Below, one piece after another: positions 27,097 through 36,582 of a DNA stretch of 64,000 nt (within the stretch, counting starts at the first letter, position 1; each line of letters starts with the position of its first letter). The stretch comes from Bradyrhizobium sp. SSBR45G (GTDB lineage Bacteria > Pseudomonadota > Alphaproteobacteria > Rhizobiales > Xanthobacteraceae), in assembly GCF_030159255.1 (NCBI RefSeq), contig NZ_BSCT01000001.1, positions 186,001 through 250,000 of the forward strand. The letters run 5' to 3'. Under the pieces are notes generated by a model. The model did no database searches. It had not been told where the DNA came from and saw only the letters and a program-made list of their open reading frames with translations. The translations under genes and the position numbers were made by a program.

Positions 27097-27937
27097 GGCC
27101 GAAACCACACGCCCGCCGTTCGATCCCGCCGTGCTGTTCAGGACGGCGTTCCTCGCGGTCGTCGCCATCTTCGTTTTGGTGCCGTTGCTCGCAACCTTGC
27201 TCGGCGGCTTCAAATCGCTCGGCGAGCTGCGCGTCAATCCGTTCGGCCTGCCGCAGCATTGGGAATGGCAGAACTATGCGGACATCCTGTTCTCCGGGCG
27301 CTACTGGCAGCTGCTGCGCAACTCGCTGATCATCTCGACCCTGACGGTGACCTTGACCCTGATCGTCGCCTCAATGGCAGCCTTCACCTTCGCCCATGTC
27401 CGGTTCTTCGGCAGCTCGATGCTGCTGAGCTATCTGACGCTGGGTCTCTTGTTTCCTGCGGCGACCGCGGTGCTGCCGCTGTTCATCAAGGTGCGCGATC
27501 TCGGGCTGCTCGACACCTATTTCGGCGTCGCGCTGCCGCAGGTCGCGTTCAGCCTGGCCATGAGCGTGCTGCTGCTGCGGCGCTTCTTCAAGGACATCCC
27601 CTACGAGCTGCTTGAGGCGGCGCTGGTCGACGGCTGCAGCTACGTCAAATTCTTCCGCTACGTGACGCTGCCGCTGTCGCGGCCGATTCTGGCCACCGTC
27701 GGCACCATCACCTTCGTCAACAGCTGGAACGCCTATCTCCTGCCGCTCGTGATGCTCAACACCGACGCGCTCTATCCCTGGCCGCTCGGCATCATGGTCT
27801 ATCAGGGCGAGTACTCGTCCGAGTGGCATCTGATCCTCGCCTTCATCACCCTGACCATCCTGCCGACGATCATTCTCTTCCTGCTGGCACAGAAGCACAT
27901 CGTCGCCGGCCTCACCGCGGGCGCGGTCAAGGGATGA
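27089..27937 (+). CDS. ABC sugar transporter permease (MalG-like)
   Basis: 282-residue inner-membrane permease, partner of the preceding MalF-like subunit. Six hydrophobic segments; the EAA loop is LLEAALVDGCSYVKFFRYVTLPLSRPI, and the C-terminal AQKHIVAGLTAGAVKG is the usual MalG-type ending. The ATG at 27089 overlaps the upstream gene. No ATP-binding gene follows: the next gene, after 22 bases, is an oxidoreductase. Confidence 0.94.
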   Translation: MNRAETTRPPFDPAVLFRTAFLAVVAIFVLVPLLATLLGGFKSLGELRVNPFGLPQHWEWQNYADILFSGRYWQLLRNSLIISTLTVTLTLIVASMAAFTFAHVRFFGSSMLLSYLTLGLLFPAATAVLPLFIKVRDLGLLDTYFGVALPQVAFSLAMSVLLLRRFFKDIPYELLEAALVDGCSYVKFFRYVTLPLSRPILATVGTITFVNSWNAYLLPLVMLNTDALYPWPLGIMVYQGEYSSEWHLILAFITLTILPTIILFLLAQKHIVAGLTAGAVKG

Positions 27938-27959
27938 GCGGCACCTCACGGAGATCAAA

Positions 27960-29057
27960 ATGAGAAAAGTCGGAATCGGCATCATCGGCTGCGGCAACAT
28001 CAGCACGGCCTATCTGAAGGCCGCCCAGCGCTTCCCGGTCCTGGACATCAAGGCGCTTGCCGACATGCGCAGCGACGCCGCCGAGCGGCAGGGCGCAGCG
28101 TTCGGTCTGCCCGCGATGCGGGTCGATCAGCTGCTGAAGCGCGACGACGTCGAGATCGTCATCAATCTCACGGTGCCGCTCGCCCATACCGACGTCAGCC
28201 TCGCCGTGCTCAATGCCGGCAAGCACGTCCATTCCGAGAAGCCGCTCGGCATCGACGTCGCGGAGGCGCGCAAGGTAATCGAGCTCGCCGCGCAGAAGAA
28301 CCTGCGCGTCGGCTGCGCGCCCGACACCTTCCTCGGCGGTGGCCACCAGACCGCGCGCAAGCTGATCGACGACGGCGCGATCGGCACGCCGGTGGCCGGC
28401 AGCGTGTTCTTCGGCTGTCCCGGCCACGAGCGCTGGCACCCGGCGCCGGGCTTCTACTACCTGCGCGGCGGCGGGCCGATGCTCGACATGGGCCCGTATT
28501 ACATCACCGATCTCGTGCAGTTGCTCGGCCCGGTCGCGAGCGTGATGGGCTCGACCGCGCGCCCGCGAGCGGAACGCCTCGTGACCAGCCAGCCCATGAA
28601 CGGCACGCTGATCCCGGTCGAGGTGTCGACCCACGTTGCGGGCACGCTCGAATTCGAGAGCGGGGCGGTGGTCTCGGTCACGATGAGCTTCGACGTCCCG
28701 AAACACCGGCACGCGCCGATCGAGATCTATGGCGAGAAGGGCAGCATGCTGGTGCCCGACCCCAATCGTTTTGGCGGCGAGGTGCAGGTCGCCAAGACCG
28801 GCGGCGACTGGGAGACGGTGCCGCTGACGCATGGTCACATCGATGGCGAATTCCGCTCCATCGGCGTCGCCGACATGGCGACCGCGATCCTGAACAATCG
28901 GCCGCACCGCGCCAGCGGCGCGCTCGCCTTCCATGTGCTGGAGGTGATGGAGGCGTTCCAGACCTCCGCCAAAGAAGGCCGCCGCATCGGGATCGAGAGC
29001 CTTGTCGAGCGGCCGGCGATGCTGCCTGCGGGACGTGAAACCGGACAGATCGACTGA
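27960..29057 (+). CDS. Gfo/Idh/MocA family oxidoreductase
   Basis: 365-residue NAD(P)-dependent dehydrogenase acting on a sugar, inositol or related polyol. Rossmann motif GIIGCGNIS at residues 7-15, then the family EKPLGIDVAEARKV block containing the conserved EKP lysine, and the C-terminal alpha/beta domain with GGPMLDMGPYYITDLVQLLG. Position within the transporter operon implies that it oxidises the imported compound or its derivative. Spacing of 22 bases after the permease supports co-transcription. Confidence 0.94.
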   Translation: MRKVGIGIIGCGNISTAYLKAAQRFPVLDIKALADMRSDAAERQGAAFGLPAMRVDQLLKRDDVEIVINLTVPLAHTDVSLAVLNAGKHVHSEKPLGIDVAEARKVIELAAQKNLRVGCAPDTFLGGGHQTARKLIDDGAIGTPVAGSVFFGCPGHERWHPAPGFYYLRGGGPMLDMGPYYITDLVQLLGPVASVMGSTARPRAERLVTSQPMNGTLIPVEVSTHVAGTLEFESGAVVSVTMSFDVPKHRHAPIEIYGEKGSMLVPDPNRFGGEVQVAKTGGDWETVPLTHGHIDGEFRSIGVADMATAILNNRPHRASGALAFHVLEVMEAFQTSAKEGRRIGIESLVERPAMLPAGRETGQID

Positions 29058-29067
29058 GGACAGAACC

Positions 29068-29712
29068 ATGCGCAAGGCAATGATTGTATGGGGCGGCTGG
29101 CCTGGACATGATCCCGATCTCTGTGCCTCGATGATCCGCGGCTGGCTGAGGGCCGAAGGCTTCGAAGTGCGGATCGAGACCACGACGGCCGCATTCGCCG
29201 ATCCCGCGATTCACGATCTGTCGCTGATCATCCCGATCTATACGATGTCGAAGATAGAAAAGGCCGAGGCGCTCAACCTCTGCGCAGCGGTGCGCGGCGG
29301 CGTCGGGCTCGCCGGCCACCATGGCGGCATGTGCGATGCCTTCCGCGATTCCGTCGATTACCAGTTCATGTGCGGCGGGCAGTGGGTCGCCCATCCCGGC
29401 AACATCATCGACTACCGGGTCGACTTGACGCGGCCGGACGATCCCATCATGAAGGGATTGACGAGTTTCGAGCACCGTTCCGAGCAATACTACATGCATG
29501 TCGACCCGGCCAACGAAGTCCTGGCGACGACCACCTTCACGGGCGAGCACGCCGACTGGATCGAGGGCGTGGTGATGCCGGTGGTCTGGAAGAAGCGATA
29601 TGGTGCGGGCAGGGTATTCTATTCCTCGCTCGGCCATCGCGCCTACGAGCTGGACGTCCCGGAAATCCGCACGCTGATGACCCGCGGCATGCTATGGGCG
29701 GCGCGGGCGTGA
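29068..29712 (+). CDS. ThuA-domain protein
   Basis: 214-residue class I glutamine-amidotransferase-like protein of the ThuA family, first described with trehalose utilisation in Sinorhizobium. Domain blocks are MIVWGGWPGHDPD, the GGVGLAGHHGGMCDAF loop and a C-terminal AGRVFYSSLGHRAYEL. The usual catalytic Cys triad of amidotransferases is not obvious, as is normal for ThuA. GAGGA precedes the ATG at 29068. Lies between the Gfo/Idh/MocA gene and the LacI regulator, with which it overlaps by 4 bases. Confidence 0.92.
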   Translation: MRKAMIVWGGWPGHDPDLCASMIRGWLRAEGFEVRIETTTAAFADPAIHDLSLIIPIYTMSKIEKAEALNLCAAVRGGVGLAGHHGGMCDAFRDSVDYQFMCGGQWVAHPGNIIDYRVDLTRPDDPIMKGLTSFEHRSEQYYMHVDPANEVLATTTFTGEHADWIEGVVMPVVWKKRYGAGRVFYSSLGHRAYELDVPEIRTLMTRGMLWAARA

Positions 29713-30758
29713 CAGCCGGTGCGCCGACCGCGCCGGTTCGCGCCACGCTCGAGGACGTCGCGCGTACGGCGGGCGTGTCGCTGGCCACCGTTGATCGCGT
29801 CATCAACCGCCGCGAGGGCGTGCGCGCCAAGACCGTCGCACGGGTGGAGGCGGCGGTCGCCAAGCTCGGCTACCGCGCCGACGTCGCGGCCGCCCGGCTC
29901 GCACGCGGACAGAGCTTTCGGTTCGCCTTCGTGCTGCCGACCGGCGGCAACAGCTTCATGACCCATCTGACCGAGCAGGTGCGGCACACGGCGGATTGGC
30001 TGGCCGGCCAGCGTGGCTTCATCGACATTCTCCATGTCGACGTGTTCGATCCCGATCTGCTGGCCGGCGCGCTGGAAACGCTGTCGCCGGCCTATCACGG
30101 CGTCGCCGTGATCGCGCTCGATCATCCCAGGGTCCGCGCCGCGATCGACGACCTCACCACGCGCGGGGTCGCCGTCGTGACCCTCGTGTCCGACGCGCCG
30201 AGCTCGCGCCGCCTGCATTATGTCGGCATCGACAATCCGGCCGCAGGGCGGACGGCGGCGACGCTGATGGGACGCTATCTCGGCGGCCGCGAGGGCACGG
30301 TCGCCGTGATCGCGGGATCGTTGGCACTGCGCGATCATGCCGAGCGGCAGTTTGGCTTTCATCAGATCCTGTCGAGCGAATATCCCCAGCTGCGCGCGCT
30401 GCCGCCGCTCGAAGGGCGCGACGACAGCGCGCGCACGCGGGAGCTGACGGCGGCGCTGCTCGTCCGGCATCCCGATCTGCGCGGCATCTATTGCTGCGGC
30501 GCCGGCAACCGGGGCATCGCCGATGCGCTCGAGGCCTCGGGCCGCGCCCGCGAGGTGGTCTGGATCACCCACGAGTTGACCGACCATACGCGGCGGTTCC
30601 TGGTTCGTGGCACGTGTGATGCCATCATCAACCAGGATCCCGGCCACGAGGCGCGCTCGGCCGCGCGGGTGTTGCTGGCGCATTGCGCGGGCGAGCCGAT
30701 CAGCCCCGATCAGGAGCGCATCCGGATCGACATCTTCCTGCGGGACAACTTGCCGTAG
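29709..30758 (+). CDS. LacI-family transcriptional regulator
   Basis: 349 residues. N-terminal helix-turn-helix TLEDVARTAGVSLATVDRVI and the hinge region REGVRAKTVARVEAAVAKLGY define LacI DNA-binding, followed by a periplasmic-binding-protein-like sensor domain. The GTG at 29709 overlaps the ThuA stop (GTGA); an ATG at 29694 would add five residues. It resembles the AraR/RbsR-type branch with a sugar-binding core. As the last gene of the operon, it probably autoregulates the set through sites near 24842; the operator is not proven. Confidence 0.92.
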   Translation: MTAGAPTAPVRATLEDVARTAGVSLATVDRVINRREGVRAKTVARVEAAVAKLGYRADVAAARLARGQSFRFAFVLPTGGNSFMTHLTEQVRHTADWLAGQRGFIDILHVDVFDPDLLAGALETLSPAYHGVAVIALDHPRVRAAIDDLTTRGVAVVTLVSDAPSSRRLHYVGIDNPAAGRTAATLMGRYLGGREGTVAVIAGSLALRDHAERQFGFHQILSSEYPQLRALPPLEGRDDSARTRELTAALLVRHPDLRGIYCCGAGNRGIADALEASGRAREVVWITHELTDHTRRFLVRGTCDAIINQDPGHEARSAARVLLAHCAGEPISPDQERIRIDIFLRDNLP

Positions 30759-30767
30759 GAATCAGGC

Positions 30768-31166
30768 CTACAGCCAGCCGAAGATCGCGATCGCCAGCAC
30801 GGCCTGGGCCAGGAAGCCGACCACGAAGGCCAGCGTGCGGAACACCGGCAGGCCGATGGCGTAGACGATCACATGGGCGACGCGGGACCAGAAGTAGACG
30901 GCGCTGGCGAGCACGGTCCATTTGGTCGAGTAGTCGATCGAATTGAGGATCAGCACCAGCGGTGCGAAGATGATGAGGTTCTCCACCGCATTGTCATGCG
31001 CGAACATCAGTCGCGTCGCCCACGCCGCATGCGGCTTGTCGTTGCGGGAGGGATTGGCCATCGCGCCGGAGATGCCGCGGACCTGGCACCGGTTCAGGAT
31101 GTAGGGAACCCACAGCAGGCCGGTCAGAATGACCGTCAGCGTCAGCCAGAACAGTTCGCGCGTCAT
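30768..31166 (-). CDS. MAPEG-family membrane protein
   Basis: 132-residue integral membrane protein with four hydrophobic helices. MAPEG (eicosanoid/glutathione metabolism) features are RLMFAHDNAVENLIIFAPLVLI with the conserved ENxxIF, and SRVAHVIVYAIGLPVFRTLAFVVGF in the C-terminal half. GAGGGGACCTCG gives a good ribosome site. The bacterial members have mostly unknown substrates; some conjugate glutathione. Convergent with the LacI-family gene. Confidence 0.9.
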   Translation of the reverse strand: MTRELFWLTLTVILTGLLWVPYILNRCQVRGISGAMANPSRNDKPHAAWATRLMFAHDNAVENLIIFAPLVLILNSIDYSTKWTVLASAVYFWSRVAHVIVYAIGLPVFRTLAFVVGFLAQAVLAIAIFGWL

Positions 31167-31239
31167 CGAGGTCCCCTCAACTGATTCCCGTCCCGTCCCG
31201 GCGGGACGGAGCGGTTATAGTCAATCGCGATGGACTGCG

Positions 31240-33045
31240 CTATGCGCGGACGCGGACATAGGAGCCGGGGGCATCCTCGATCGGTGGATAGGCCTCGGTG
31301 CCGACGCTGCGCGCTGGAACCTCCTCCGGATCGAGCTCGCTCAGCCAGGCGCGCCAGTCGGGCCACCACGAGCCCTTGTGCTCCTGCGCGCCCTTGAGCC
31401 AGTCCTTCAGCGAGATGTCGTGGATCTGGTCGTTGGTCCAGTACTGGTATTTGCCGGAGGAGGGCGGATTGACCACGCCGGCAATGTGGCCGGAGCCCGA
31501 CAGCACATACTTCACCGGGCCGCCGAAGAACTGCGAGCCGTACAGCACCGAATCTGCCGGCGCGATGTGGTCCTCGCGGGTGGCGAGATTATAGACCGGC
31601 ACCTTCACCTTGGAGAGGTCGAGCAGCGTGTTGTCGAGCACCATCGTGCCGGTGGACAGCCGGTTCTCGAGATAGCAGTTGCGCAGGTAATAGGAGTGGT
31701 TCGCCGCCGACATGCGCGTGGCGTCGGAGTTCCAGTGCAGCAGGTCGAACGCCTGCGGCGGCTGGCCCTTCAGATAGTTGTTGACGACGTAGGACCAGAT
31801 CAGGTCGTTCGACCTGAGCATGTTGAAGGCCATCGCCATCTTGCTGCCTTCGAGCACGCCCGCGGCCTGCATGTCGCGCTCCAGCGCCGAGATCTGGGTC
31901 TCGTCGACGAACACGAGCAGATCGCCGGCATGGGTGAAGTCGACCTGTGCGGCCAGGAAGGTCGCCGATGTCACGCGCTGGCGGCGCTTGTCGGCGAGCC
32001 AGGCGAGCGTGGTCGCGAGCATGGTGCCACCGACGCAATAGCCGAGCGTGTGCACCTTCATCTCGCCCGTCACCTTCTCGATGACGTCCATCGCGGTGAG
32101 CGGACCTTCCTTCATGTAGTCGTCCCAGGTCTTGGTCCCGAGCTTCTTGTCGGGATTGACCCAGGAGATCACGAACACCGTGAGGCCCTGATCGACGCAC
32201 CATTTGACGAAGGATTTTTCGGGGCGCAGATCGAGGATGTAGAACTTGTTGATCCAGGGCGGCACGATCAGGAGCGGCGTGCGCAGCACGTTCTCCGTCG
32301 ACGGCGCGTACTGGATCAGCTGCATCATCTCGTTCTGGAAGATCACCTTGCCCGGCGTCGTCGCCATGTTGACGCCGACCTCGAGATTGGCCGGGTCGGA
32401 TTGGCGGATCTTCAGCGAGCCCTTGCCGGCCTCGATGTCCTCGGCGAGCATCTGCATGCCGCGCACGAGATTGTCGCCGCTCGATGCCACGGTCTGCCGC
32501 AGCACCTCGGGATTGGTCAGCACGAAGTTCGACGGCGCCAGCGCGTTGGTGATCTGGTTGACGTAGAACTCGGCCTTCTTGCGCGTGTGCGGATCGAGGC
32601 CTTCGGCATTGTGCACGAGGTCCTGCGCCCATTGCGTCGTCAGCAGATAGGCCTGCATGACGAAATCGTAGAACTGGTTCGACTTCCACTCCGGATCGGC
32701 AAAACGCTTGTCGCGCGGCGAGGGCGAAATCGCCGGCGGGGCATCCTCGCCAGCGAGCCGCCGCGAGGCCGAGCCCCACAGGTCGAGATAGCCCTTGGCG
32801 ATCTTCATCTGGATGTCGCTGGCGCGATCCTTGTCCGACAGCCAATAGTCGGCGACCGCCGTGAACGATTTCACGACCTCGGCGATTTCGGCCGGCGGCC
32901 GGTCCTGGACCTCACCGGTTTCGCGCGGCTTCAGATAGGCTGCGAGCGCCTTGCCGCTGGTCTCCATTGCTCTCGCGATGTTCGTCGCGAAGGCTTCGGC
33001 GTCGAATGTTTTTTGTGGATTGGTGTTGTTTGGAACGTCGGTCAT
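31240..33045 (-). CDS. phaC: Class I poly(3-hydroxyalkanoate) synthase
   Basis: 601-residue polymerase joining hydroxyacyl-CoA into intracellular polyester granules. N-terminal PhaC_N domain, then an alpha/beta hydrolase-fold core with the lipase-like box GYCVGG and catalytic Cys337; catalytic Asp in [11 protein letters not shown] and His in [13 protein letters not shown]. The ~600-residue length and single-subunit layout place it in class I, not the PhaC-PhaE class III. A MAPEG gene lies downstream; no phaA, phaB or phasin gene is in the window. Confidence 0.95.
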   Translation of the reverse strand: MTDVPNNTNPQKTFDAEAFATNIARAMETSGKALAAYLKPRETGEVQDRPPAEIAEVVKSFTAVADYWLSDKDRASDIQMKIAKGYLDLWGSASRRLAGEDAPPAISPSPRDKRFADPEWKSNQFYDFVMQAYLLTTQWAQDLVHNAEGLDPHTRKKAEFYVNQITNALAPSNFVLTNPEVLRQTVASSGDNLVRGMQMLAEDIEAGKGSLKIRQSDPANLEVGVNMATTPGKVIFQNEMMQLIQYAPSTENVLRTPLLIVPPWINKFYILDLRPEKSFVKWCVDQGLTVFVISWVNPDKKLGTKTWDDYMKEGPLTAMDVIEKVTGEMKVHTLGYCVGGTMLATTLAWLADKRRQRVTSATFLAAQVDFTHAGDLLVFVDETQISALERDMQAAGVLEGSKMAMAFNMLRSNDLIWSYVVNNYLKGQPPQAFDLLHWNSDATRMSAANHSYYLRNCYLENRLSTGTMVLDNTLLDLSKVKVPVYNLATREDHIAPADSVLYGSQFFGGPVKYVLSGSGHIAGVVNPPSSGKYQYWTNDQIHDISLKDWLKGAQEHKGSWWPDWRAWLSELDPEEVPARSVGTEAYPPIEDAPGSYVRVRA

Positions 33046-33318
33046 GGCTTGATTACACTATCGCGTCGAATTGGTTTCGTCACCGCGCGAGATCAACAAT
33101 CCGCGCGTTTGCGGTTAATTCGATGTCTGTGTGTTGCGCTGCGAAAAATGCGCTTGCTTCGGTCATGGTGACCTCGTAGGTGGTCGATATTCCTGTTCAA
33201 CCAGCCAATCTTTCGAGTGACAATTGGTTGTGCTGCGGCAAAATGTGCCGCGTTGCGATTGGTGGGTCGTGGTGGCGGTGGAGACTGTGGCGTGAAGCCG
33301 GGGGAGCAGAGGCGGAGG

Positions 33319-33588
33319 ATGCGCGCGCGGGCCCTCGCCGCCGGTGCGGTGCTCTGCACCAGCCTTGCGCTGTCCGGCTGTTCCAGCCAGGTCGCTGACA
33401 TGCCGTCGCTGGAGGCCGATGCCACGGCGCGCCCGAAGGAGCAGGGCGGCTATCTGCCCGTCAACGACGTTCCGCGCGATCGCGAGACGCCGATGATCTC
33501 GCCGGAGGAGCGCACCAGGATCGAGAAGGAGCTCCAGGCTGCGCGCGACCGCCAGGCCTCGGTCGGGTCGGGCGTCAGGGACCGGTGA
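33319..33588 (+). CDS. Small lipoprotein, function unknown
   Basis: 89 residues with signal sequence MRARALAAGAVLCTSLALSG and lipobox LSGC at residues 18-21, so the mature protein would be lipid-anchored at Cys21. The mature part is charged (PRDRETPMISPEERTRIEKEL) with a predicted C-terminal helix. GAGG six bases upstream of the ATG at 33319 supports this start over the in-frame ATG at 33217. Similar short lipoproteins occur widely in Bradyrhizobium, without assigned role. Confidence 0.75.
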   Translation: MRARALAAGAVLCTSLALSGCSSQVADMPSLEADATARPKEQGGYLPVNDVPRDRETPMISPEERTRIEKELQAARDRQASVGSGVRDR

Positions 33589-33695
33589 ACGACCGGATCG
33601 CTGGCTGACGTAATTGTCTGGCATGGCGCGGTGTCCATGGTAAAACACCGGAATCAACCGCACCTCAGCGTGTCGTCGCCAGCCAAGCCGTAAGG

Positions 33696-33762
33696 CCGTG
33701 CTAAGTTCATGATCTAGCACGGATTTCAGGGCAGCGCCGCCGCAGAGCCAGCGCTGCTGGCT
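33696..33762 (+). promoter_or_regulatory. Structured 5' leader of the aminotransferase gene
   Basis: In the 207-base gap before 33796 two perfect hairpins stand out. CCGTGCTA (33696-33703) pairs with TAGCACGG (33715-33722), and AGCCAGC (33746-33752) pairs with GCTGGCT (33756-33762). Neither has a T-run, so they are not terminators. They may fold the 5' mRNA of the alaC-hom pair or be an operator. No known riboswitch consensus was recognised. Confidence 0.4.
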
Positions 33763-33795
33763 GATCCGCCCCCGGTTGCCGGAGCCGAGAGACCC

Positions 33796-35016
33796 ATGGA
33801 AGATTTCTATCGCATCCGCCGTCTGCCGCCTTACGTGTTCGAGCAGGTCAACCGGGCCAAGGCGGCCGCGCGGAACGCCGGCGCCGACATCATCGATCTC
33901 GGCATGGGCAATCCGGATCTGCCGGCGCCGCCGCATGTGCTCGAAAAGCTCAAGGAGACCCTGGGCAAGCCGCGCACCGACCGCTACTCCGCCTCGCGCG
34001 GCATCGTCGGGCTGCGCCGCGCCCAGGCGGCCTATTACGATCGCCGCTTCGGGGTGAAGCTCAATCCCGATACCCAGATCGTCGCCACGCTCGGCTCCAA
34101 GGAAGGCTTCGCCAACGTGGCGCAGGCGATCACCGCGCCGGGCGACGTCATCCTGTGCCCCAATCCGAGCTACCCGATCCACGCCTTCGGCTTCCTGATG
34201 GCCGGCGGTGTGATCCGCTCGGTGCCGTCGGAGCCGACGCCGCAATTCTTCGAGGCGGCCGAGCGGGCGATCATCCACTCCATTCCGAAGCCGCTGGCGC
34301 TGATCGTCTGCTATCCCAGCAATCCGACCGCCTATGTCGCGAGCCTCGACTTCTATCGCGACCTCGTCGCATTCGCGAAGAAGCACGAGATCCTCATCCT
34401 CTCGGACCTTGCCTATGCCGAGGTCTATTTCGACGACAACAACCCGCCGCCGTCGGTGCTGCAGATCCCCGGCGCGATGGACGTCGCCGTCGAGTTCACC
34501 TCGATGTCCAAGACCTATTCGATGGCCGGCTGGCGCATCGGCTTTGCGGTCGGCAACGAGCGCATCATCGCGGCGCTCGCGCGCGTGAAGTCGTATCTCG
34601 ATTACGGCGCGTTCACGCCGGTGCAGGTCGCGGCCACCGCCGCACTGAACGGTCCCGACGACTGCATTCGCGAGATGCGCGACGTCTATCGCAAGCGCCG
34701 CGACACGCTGGTCGAGGCGTTCGGCCGCGCCGGCTGGGAGATCCCCTCGCCGGAAGCCTCGATGTTCGCCTGGGCGCCGCTGCCGGAAGCCTTCAAGAGC
34801 CTCGGCAGCATGCAGTTCGCGACCCTGATGGTCGAGAAGTCCGGCGTCGCGGTGTCGCCGGGCGTCGGCTTCGGCGAGCATGGCGAGGGCTACGTCCGCA
34901 TCGCGATGGTGGAAAACGAGCAGCGCATCCGGCAGGCCGCGCGCGGCGTCCGGCGCTTCCTTGAAAGCGGCATCGAAACGTTGCACAACGTCGTTCCCAT
35001 CGCCAACCGGCGCTAA
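33796..35016 (+). CDS. alaC: PLP aminotransferase, AlaC-like (glutamate-pyruvate type)
   Basis: 406-residue class I/II aminotransferase. Glycine-rich DIIDLGMGNPDLPAPP near the N-terminus, PNPSYPIHAFGFLMAGG, and the PLP lysine in TSMSKTYSMAGWRIGF, the form shared by AlaC/YfdZ and LL-diaminopimelate aminotransferases. AlaC is the likelier call because the N-terminal MEDFYRIRRLPPYVFEQVN is typical of it and a lysine-pathway neighbour is absent; hom follows at 35056. In related genomes this pairing recurs next to homoserine dehydrogenase. Confidence 0.9.
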   Translation: MEDFYRIRRLPPYVFEQVNRAKAAARNAGADIIDLGMGNPDLPAPPHVLEKLKETLGKPRTDRYSASRGIVGLRRAQAAYYDRRFGVKLNPDTQIVATLGSKEGFANVAQAITAPGDVILCPNPSYPIHAFGFLMAGGVIRSVPSEPTPQFFEAAERAIIHSIPKPLALIVCYPSNPTAYVASLDFYRDLVAFAKKHEILILSDLAYAEVYFDDNNPPPSVLQIPGAMDVAVEFTSMSKTYSMAGWRIGFAVGNERIIAALARVKSYLDYGAFTPVQVAATAALNGPDDCIREMRDVYRKRRDTLVEAFGRAGWEIPSPEASMFAWAPLPEAFKSLGSMQFATLMVEKSGVAVSPGVGFGEHGEGYVRIAMVENEQRIRQAARGVRRFLESGIETLHNVVPIANRR

Positions 35017-35055
35017 ACCCTCCGCACTTTTGCTTTCGACAGGTTCTTTGATTCC

Positions 35056-36375
35056 ATGATCGCACCCCTGAGAGTGGGCATCGCGGGCCTCGGCACCGTG
35101 GGTGTCGAGGTCGTTCGTCTCATCGAGCGGCAGGGGCGTGTGCTCACCGAGCGGACCGGGCGCCCCGTCAAGGTCGTGGCGGTGACGGCGCGCTCGAAGG
35201 CCAAGAAGCGCGGCATCGATCTCTCCGGCATCACTTGGGCCAAGGACGCACTCGCACTGGCTGCTGATCCCGAGGTCGACTGCCTGGTCGAACTGATGGG
35301 CGGCGCCGGCGATCCCGCGCTGTCGGCGATCGATACCGCGCTCAAGGCCGGCAAGTCGGTGGTGACGGCGAACAAGGCGCTGATCGCCAAGCACGGCCTG
35401 AAGCTCGCCAAGGCGGCGGAGAAGCACGGCGGCGCACTGAATTTCGAGGCCGCGGTCGGCGCTGCCATTCCGGTGGTCAAGACGCTGCGCGAAGGGCTCG
35501 CCGGCACCGGCATCAACCGCGTCTATGGCATCCTCAATGGCACCTGCAACTACATCCTGACCCGGATGGAGCAGGACGGCCTGTCGTTCGACGAGTGCCT
35601 GAAGGACGCCCAGCGCCTTGGCTATGCCGAGGCGGATCCATCGTTCGACATCCACGGCCATGATACCGCGCAGAAGCTGGCGATCCTGGCGAGCCTCGCT
35701 TTCGGGACCCAGGTGGCGCAGAATTCGGTCTATGTCGAAGGCATCTCCTCGATCGCGCCGGAGGATCTGCGGGCGGCCGCCGAGCTCGGCTACCGGGTGA
35801 AGCTGCTCGGCGTCGCCATGCGCACCGCAAAGGGGATCGAGCAGCGGGTGCATCCGACCATGGTGCCGAAGTCCTCCTCCATCGCCCAGGTGATGGGCGT
35901 GACCAACGCGGTCACGATCGACGGCGAGGGCATTCCGCCGATCACGCTGGTCGGCCCGGGAGCAGGCGGCGCTGCCACGGCCTCGGCCGTCGTCGCTGAT
36001 ATCGCCGACGTTGCGCGCGGTATCCGCGCTGCCCCGTTCGGGCGGCCGGTCGACAAGCTGCAGGCGACCGGGAAGGCGCCGATGGAGCGCCATGAGGGCG
36101 GCTACTACATCCGCCTGATGGCGCGCGACCATGCCGGCACGGCGGCGACCATCGCGACCCGGCTGGCCGAGCAGAAGATCTCGATCGAATCGATCGTGCA
36201 GCGCCACCCCAACGGCAGCGAGCCGGCGAAGACGGCCGGCAAGGCGGCGCCCGTGCCGGTCATCCTGATTACCTATGCGACCCACGAGGATGCTGTGCAT
36301 AAGGCGCTGCAGGCCGTGCAGCGCGACAAGGTCATCAGCGGCAAGCCGCAGGTGATCCGGATCGAGAAGAATTAG
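35056..36375 (+). CDS. hom: Homoserine dehydrogenase
   Basis: 439-residue NAD(P)-dependent enzyme that makes homoserine for threonine and methionine. NAD-binding AGLGTVGVEVVRL at about residues 10-22; catalytic block with GILNGTCNYILTRM, AEADPSFDIHGHDTAQKLAILASLAFG; C-terminal ACT domain beginning about GGYYIRLMARDHAGTAATIA, with a likely regulatory threonine site. The start MIAPLRVGIAGLG is preceded by GACAGG. Co-directional with the aminotransferase, 39 bases apart. Confidence 0.96.
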   Translation: MIAPLRVGIAGLGTVGVEVVRLIERQGRVLTERTGRPVKVVAVTARSKAKKRGIDLSGITWAKDALALAADPEVDCLVELMGGAGDPALSAIDTALKAGKSVVTANKALIAKHGLKLAKAAEKHGGALNFEAAVGAAIPVVKTLREGLAGTGINRVYGILNGTCNYILTRMEQDGLSFDECLKDAQRLGYAEADPSFDIHGHDTAQKLAILASLAFGTQVAQNSVYVEGISSIAPEDLRAAAELGYRVKLLGVAMRTAKGIEQRVHPTMVPKSSSIAQVMGVTNAVTIDGEGIPPITLVGPGAGGAATASAVVADIADVARGIRAAPFGRPVDKLQATGKAPMERHEGGYYIRLMARDHAGTAATIATRLAEQKISIESIVQRHPNGSEPAKTAGKAAPVPVILITYATHEDAVHKALQAVQRDKVISGKPQVIRIEKN

Positions 36376-36450
36376 CGCATGATGCCCAGGGAACCGATTG
36401 TCCCTGCTCAAACAAACGCGTGGCGTTTGGTTTAGGTTCATGCTCAAAAC
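36376..36450 (+). repeat. Hairpin-rich intergenic stretch after hom
   Basis: CAGGGA (36387-36392) pairs with TCCCTG (36401-36406), and CAAACGC (36413-36419) pairs with GCGTTTG (36423-36429) around a GTG loop. The second arm is a 7 bp stem followed by GTTTAGG. Possible terminator of the hom transcript or remnant of the GCGCATGAT-type palindromic repeat seen in Rhizobiales. The rest of the 207-base gap to glpX shows nothing. Confidence 0.4.
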
Positions 36451-36582
36451 GGAGAATGCAGGGGCGGGGGCGCTGTTGCCGGTGCTGCCCGTCTGAACCG
36501 TATGCCGCCGCCCATGGGGGCGGTGCCTGAGCGGTAGGTTTTGATGGCGGGTGTCCGCCGTGACGTCTTGAGGAGTTGACCG

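Noticed and set aside
31129..33171. Open frame of 680 codons on the plus strand
   Set aside because: Antisense to phaC, which has all catalytic motifs.
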